64,000 nucleotides of DNA from Arsenophonus sp052171895. GTDB taxonomy: Bacteria; Pseudomonadota; Gammaproteobacteria; Enterobacterales; Enterobacteriaceae. The stretch is taken from positions 15,685 through 79,684 of the forward strand of contig JBQMRN010000008.1 in the NCBI GenBank assembly GCA_052171895.1, read 5' to 3'. Shown here piece by piece: positions 60,900 to 64,000 of this stretch (the first letter of the stretch is position 1; each line of letters starts with the position of its first letter). The position numbers and the translations under genes are program-made. The notes beneath the pieces were generated by a model, which was not told the origin of the DNA, made no database searches, and worked only from the letters and a program-made list of their open reading frames with translations.

Positions 60900-61628
60900 A
60901 TGGCAACTAATGCAAAACCAATATATCAGCGTATCTTGCTTAAGCTTAGTGGCGAAGCTTTACAAGGTTCAGAAGCTTTTGGTATTGATGCGAGCGTTTT
61001 AGATCGTATGGCTCAAGAAATTAAAGAACTAGTAGAATTAGCAATACAGGTTGGTGTCGTTATTGGTGGTGGTAATCTATTTCGTGGGGCAGGGCTAGCT
61101 GAAGCTGGGATGAATCGTGTCGTTGGTGATCATATGGGAATGTTGGCAACAGTAATGAATGGGTTAGCCATGCGTGATGCTTTACATCGTGCATATGTTA
61201 ATGCCAGGCTTATGTCTGCAATACCATTAAATGGTGTATGTGACAATTATAGTTGGGCTGAGGCAATTAACTTGCTTTGTAATGGCAGAGTTGTTATTTT
61301 TTCAGCAGGAACTGGAAATCCTTTTTTTACAACAGATTTAGCAGCTTGTTTACGAGGGATAGAAATTGAAGCTGATGTTGTTTTAAAAGCAACCAAAGTT
61401 GATGGTGTTTATTCCGCCGATCCATCAAAGTATTCAGATGCTGTTTTTTATAAAAAATTAACTTATCAGGACGTATTAGAACGTGAATTAAAAGTGATGG
61501 ATTTGGCGGCATTTACTCTGGCTCGTGATTATAATTTACCTATTCGTGTTTTCAACATGAATAAACCCGGTGCATTACGTCGAATTATAATGGGTGAAAA
61601 TAAAGGCACGTTAATCTCCCGTAATTAA
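60900..61628 (+). CDS. pyrH: UMP kinase
   Basis: PyrH phosphorylates UMP to UDP, required for all pyrimidine nucleotides. The 242 residues (241 in E. coli) begin ATNAKPIYQRILLKLSGEAL; glycine loops VVIGGGNLFRG and FSAGTGNPFFTTD and the ADVVLKATKVDGVYSADP segment are typical of the amino-acid-kinase fold. An AGGA-type ribosome site precedes the ATG. The preceding IS481 element leaves only 80 bases of original upstream DNA, so either a close promoter or read-through from the element drives it and the genes after it. Confidence 0.98.
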   Translation: MATNAKPIYQRILLKLSGEALQGSEAFGIDASVLDRMAQEIKELVELAIQVGVVIGGGNLFRGAGLAEAGMNRVVGDHMGMLATVMNGLAMRDALHRAYVNARLMSAIPLNGVCDNYSWAEAINLLCNGRVVIFSAGTGNPFFTTDLAACLRGIEIEADVVLKATKVDGVYSADPSKYSDAVFYKKLTYQDVLERELKVMDLAAFTLARDYNLPIRVFNMNKPGALRRIIMGENKGTLISRN

Positions 61629-61746
61629 TCTCTTAAAAGACAGGGGTAAAATTTAGCAGTATGATATGATCAGCATCATTAAAATAATTAAATTAGGTTA
61701 TCGGTTATACCATAAATATTTATAACCAATTTCTAAGGATTTAAAT

Positions 61747-62304
61747 GTGATTAATGGAATCAAAAAAGATGCTCAAGAACGTATGAAAAAAACTGTTGAA
61801 GCATTGAAAAGTCAAATTAATAAAGTTCGTGCCGGCCGTGCATCACCAAGTTTATTGGATGGTATCATGGTTGAATATTATGGTTCTGCAACCCCATTAC
61901 ATCAATTAGCGAATATTACGGCTGAGGATTCATGTACACTCACCATTAGTGTTTTTGATCGTACGTTAGCTCCAGCAGTGAGGAAAGCCATTATGGCATC
62001 AGATCTAGGTCTTAATCCTTCTTCAGGAGGAACTATTATACGCGTGCCTTTACCACTGTTGACGGAGGAACGACGTAAAGATTTAATTAAAGTTGTCCGT
62101 AATAATGGTGAACAGGGGCGTGTATCTGTTCGTAATGCACGGCGTGATGCGAATGATAAAATTAAGACCTTACTAAAAAATAAAGAAATTAGTGAAGATG
62201 ATGAACGTCGAGCACAAGATGAAATTCAGAAGTTAACTGATAATTTTATTAAGAAAGTTGATGAAGCTCTGGAAGAAAAAGAAAAAGAATTAATGGAATT
62301 TTAA
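61747..62304 (+). CDS. frr: Ribosome recycling factor
   Basis: RRF, with EF-G, splits post-termination ribosomes. The 185 residues match E. coli length. KVRAGRASPSLLDGIMVEYYG and FDRTLAPAVRKAI are family signatures, and ERRKDLIKVVRNNGEQGRV marks the tip of the first domain. The start is GTG at 61747 with an AAGGA Shine-Dalgarno 8 bases upstream; no in-frame ATG is close. It lies between pyrH and dxr as in E. coli. Confidence 0.97.
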   Translation: MINGIKKDAQERMKKTVEALKSQINKVRAGRASPSLLDGIMVEYYGSATPLHQLANITAEDSCTLTISVFDRTLAPAVRKAIMASDLGLNPSSGGTIIRVPLPLLTEERRKDLIKVVRNNGEQGRVSVRNARRDANDKIKTLLKNKEISEDDERRAQDEIQKLTDNFIKKVDEALEEKEKELMEF

Positions 62305-62442
62305 ACCTTATTTATAATAAGGCTATAAGCTATATATAAAAGTAAGTATGCCTTTATTATATCTTTATATTTATTCATGCATATTATATGTTTGAATTAG
62401 TTATAATTCTTTTTAATTAAATATTAGAGCATATATATCACA

Positions 62443-63645
62443 ATGATACATCTGACAATTTTAGGCTCTACAGGTTCAATTGGTAAAACGACACTATCAG
62501 TAGTCAAAGAAAATCCAGCAAAATTTAAAATTATAGGATTAGTTGCACATAAAAATGTAGCTACTATGATTCAGCAATGCTTAGAATTCCAGCCACAATA
62601 TGCTGCTATGTCAGACGAAAAATCAGCCAATAATCTAAAAAGTATACTAAATAAACAAGGATCTAAAACTAAAGTTTTATCAGGAAAAAAGGGAGTTTAC
62701 GAAGTAGCGGCACTTGATAATGTTGATCAAGTGATGTCAGCAATTACCGGAATTGCTGGTTTAATACCAACATTAACTGCGATCCGTCAAGGTAAGCGTA
62801 TTTTATTAGCCAATAAAGAATCATTGATTACTAGTGGGCAACTGTTTTTCGACGCAATTAAAAAATATGGTGCTCAGGTACTGCCTATTGATAGTGAACA
62901 TAATGCTATATTTCAAAGTTTACCGACTAAAATTCAGCATAATTTAGGTTTTGCTAATCTTGAACGACACGGAATAACGCGCATAGTATTAACCGGCTCG
63001 GGTGGCCCTTTTCGTAAAATTCCGATCGCTTCTCTTAAAAACATGACACCCAATGGGGCTTGCAATCACCCTAATTGGTCTATGGGACGTAAAATCTCAG
63101 TTGATTCAGCAACGATGATTAATAAAGGACTTGAATACATTGAAGCACGGTATTTCTTTAATGCTTCAGCAGAGCAAATTGAAGTTATCATCCATCCACA
63201 ATCTGTTATTCATTCAATGGTAAGCTATCAGGATGGAAGTGTGATCGCTCAATTAGGTACGCCTGATATGAGAATACCAATTTCTTATAGTATGGCTTAT
63301 CCAGATCGTATTCCTTCAGGTGCAGCTGCACTCAATTTTAAACAATTATCTTCATTAACCTTTATTGCCCCAGATTACCAACGTTACCCATGTTTGAAAT
63401 TAGCGATTGATGCTTTTCATCATGGGCAAGCGGCAACTACAATTTTAAATGCTGCTAATGAAATTTCTGTTGCTGCATTTTTAGCAGGAAAACTTAAATT
63501 TACTGATATTACAAAAGTTAATTTCGATATAGTAGAAAGGTTAAGTTTATCCGAACCTAATAGCATTGATGCAGTATTAGCAATTGATAGTGAAGCGCGT
63601 CAAATGGCAATTAATTATATTGAAACATTAACGATATCATATTAA
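62443..63645 (+). CDS. dxr: 1-deoxy-D-xylulose 5-phosphate reductoisomerase
   Basis: Dxr performs the committed step of the MEP isoprenoid pathway, using NADPH. The 400-residue protein (398 in E. coli) shows the NADPH-binding GSTGSIGKTT, LANKESLITSG, the metal-binding PIDSEHNAIFQ, GSGGPFRKIP and NHPNWSMGRKISVDSATMIN. It is intact. uppS, the gene normally next, is absent within the 185 bases before an IS256 copy. With ispG at 47968 it indicates the MEP pathway is still in use. Confidence 0.97.
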   Translation: MIHLTILGSTGSIGKTTLSVVKENPAKFKIIGLVAHKNVATMIQQCLEFQPQYAAMSDEKSANNLKSILNKQGSKTKVLSGKKGVYEVAALDNVDQVMSAITGIAGLIPTLTAIRQGKRILLANKESLITSGQLFFDAIKKYGAQVLPIDSEHNAIFQSLPTKIQHNLGFANLERHGITRIVLTGSGGPFRKIPIASLKNMTPNGACNHPNWSMGRKISVDSATMINKGLEYIEARYFFNASAEQIEVIIHPQSVIHSMVSYQDGSVIAQLGTPDMRIPISYSMAYPDRIPSGAAALNFKQLSSLTFIAPDYQRYPCLKLAIDAFHHGQAATTILNAANEISVAAFLAGKLKFTDITKVNFDIVERLSLSEPNSIDAVLAIDSEARQMAINYIETLTISY

Positions 63646-63830
63646 TAAATAATTTTATCTACTTAAATATTTCTATATTTATCTTAAATTAATTTTTTAT
63701 AAAATTAAAATTTGTTTAATAGTATTAAAATGAATAAAATACTAACTATTAACTTATTAGTAAACATGAAAATTTTTTGATTCATCTTAAGTAATTTTAC
63801 TTTTATTATCTAAAGTAATTAAAGCAATAG
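63646..63830. other. Intergenic stretch after dxr
   Basis: About 185 very AT-rich bases, no uppS start and no clear terminator. Confidence 0.4.
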
Positions 63831-64000
63831 AGTTTATTAGCAAAGTTGGTGATGTTTGGCTGGTCAGATAACTGTTCCGCTATGTTGCTTTATAAATCTT
63901 TTCTCCATCTTTAAATTGGAGGTTGTTTACCACCAGGGTCAAAAAGATAAATTCTCTTAACTGCTTCCATATTTTTTGAACAGACGTGGTAGCTTAATAC
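63831..64000 (-). mobile_element. IS256-family 3' end, continuing beyond the window
   Basis: AGTTTATTAGCAAAGTTGG at 63831 begins a reversed IS256 3' terminus; the match to the complement of 47943 leftwards continues with TCTCCATCTTTAAATTGGA and the final transposase codons. It separates dxr from whatever follows. Confidence 0.75.

Noticed and set aside
1..64000. A new defence, secretion or biosynthetic system
   Set aside because: All long intact ORFs are assigned to known core families, and nearly all of the remaining DNA is explained by four insertion-sequence families, named pseudogenes or prophage wreckage.

Overview
This window looks like part of the chromosome of an insect-associated, host-restricted gammaproteobacterium of the order Enterobacterales that is losing genes. 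Three things point that way. The DNA is visibly AT-rich. The intact genes are close relatives of Escherichia/Yersinia/Proteus-type proteins in recognisable enterobacterial order. Between them lie many broken genes and many decayed copies of a few insertion sequences. An Arsenophonus- or Sodalis-like symbiont is my best guess; the sequence alone does not fix the genus.

Layout. Eight blocks of enterobacterial synteny can be read. (1) 1345-17175: broken dusB, prmA, panF, yhdT; intact accC, accB, aroQ; acuI split by an IS91-type element; csrD gone; intact mreB, mreC, mreD; broken maf, rng, yhdP. (2) 17950-24195: broken yibQ; intact envC; gpmI gone; intact yibN, secB, gpsA with grxC missing; broken cysE. 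(3) 24440-27290: broken ogt-like gene and cspE; intact lipA and lipB; broken ybeD; dacA gone. (4) 28420-33340: prophage tail-fibre wreckage mixed with IS91 and IS1595 copies. (5) 33604-35120: divergent sdhE and ygfZ. (6) 39734-46224: nupC, broken deoC, deoA gone, deoB interrupted by nested insertion sequences, intact deoD. (7) 47968-52647: ispG, rodZ, rlmN, ndk, with hisS missing. (8) 54932-63645: glnD remnant, map, rpsB, tsf, pyrH, frr, dxr. Most joins between blocks lie at insertion-sequence remnants, especially IS256-type ones.

Mobile DNA. Four families account for nearly all the rest: an IS256-type (mutator) element of about 1.44 kb, an IS481-type element of about 1.1 kb, an IS1595-type element of about 1.05 kb with 24-bp inverted ends, and an IS91-type element of about 1.9 kb. 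Every transposase copy is broken by stops and frameshifts, so none should move unaided. Some target-site duplications are still readable and give the order of events.

What the surviving genes do together. They serve core growth: malonyl-CoA supply (AccB/AccC), shikimate pathway (AroQ), lipoate (LipA/LipB), isoprenoid precursors (IspG, Dxr), phospholipid backbone (GpsA), cell shape and division (MreBCD, RodZ, EnvC), translation (RpsB, Tsf, Frr, Map, RlmN), nucleotides (PyrH, Ndk, NupC, DeoD), protein export (SecB), and SdhE/YgfZ for flavinylation and iron-sulfur proteins. The lost genes serve catabolism, modification, regulation and peripheral biosynthesis: deoxyribose breakdown, cysteine synthesis by CysE, pantothenate uptake, nitrogen sensing by GlnD, and rRNA, tRNA or ribosomal-protein modification.

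I found no CRISPR array, tRNA, rRNA, secretion system or defence system, and nothing I would call a new biological system. The better leads are altered key residues in otherwise intact proteins (NupC, LipA, YibN), an apparently non-AUG start for lipB, and insertion of the IS1595 element at the same target in two IS481 copies.
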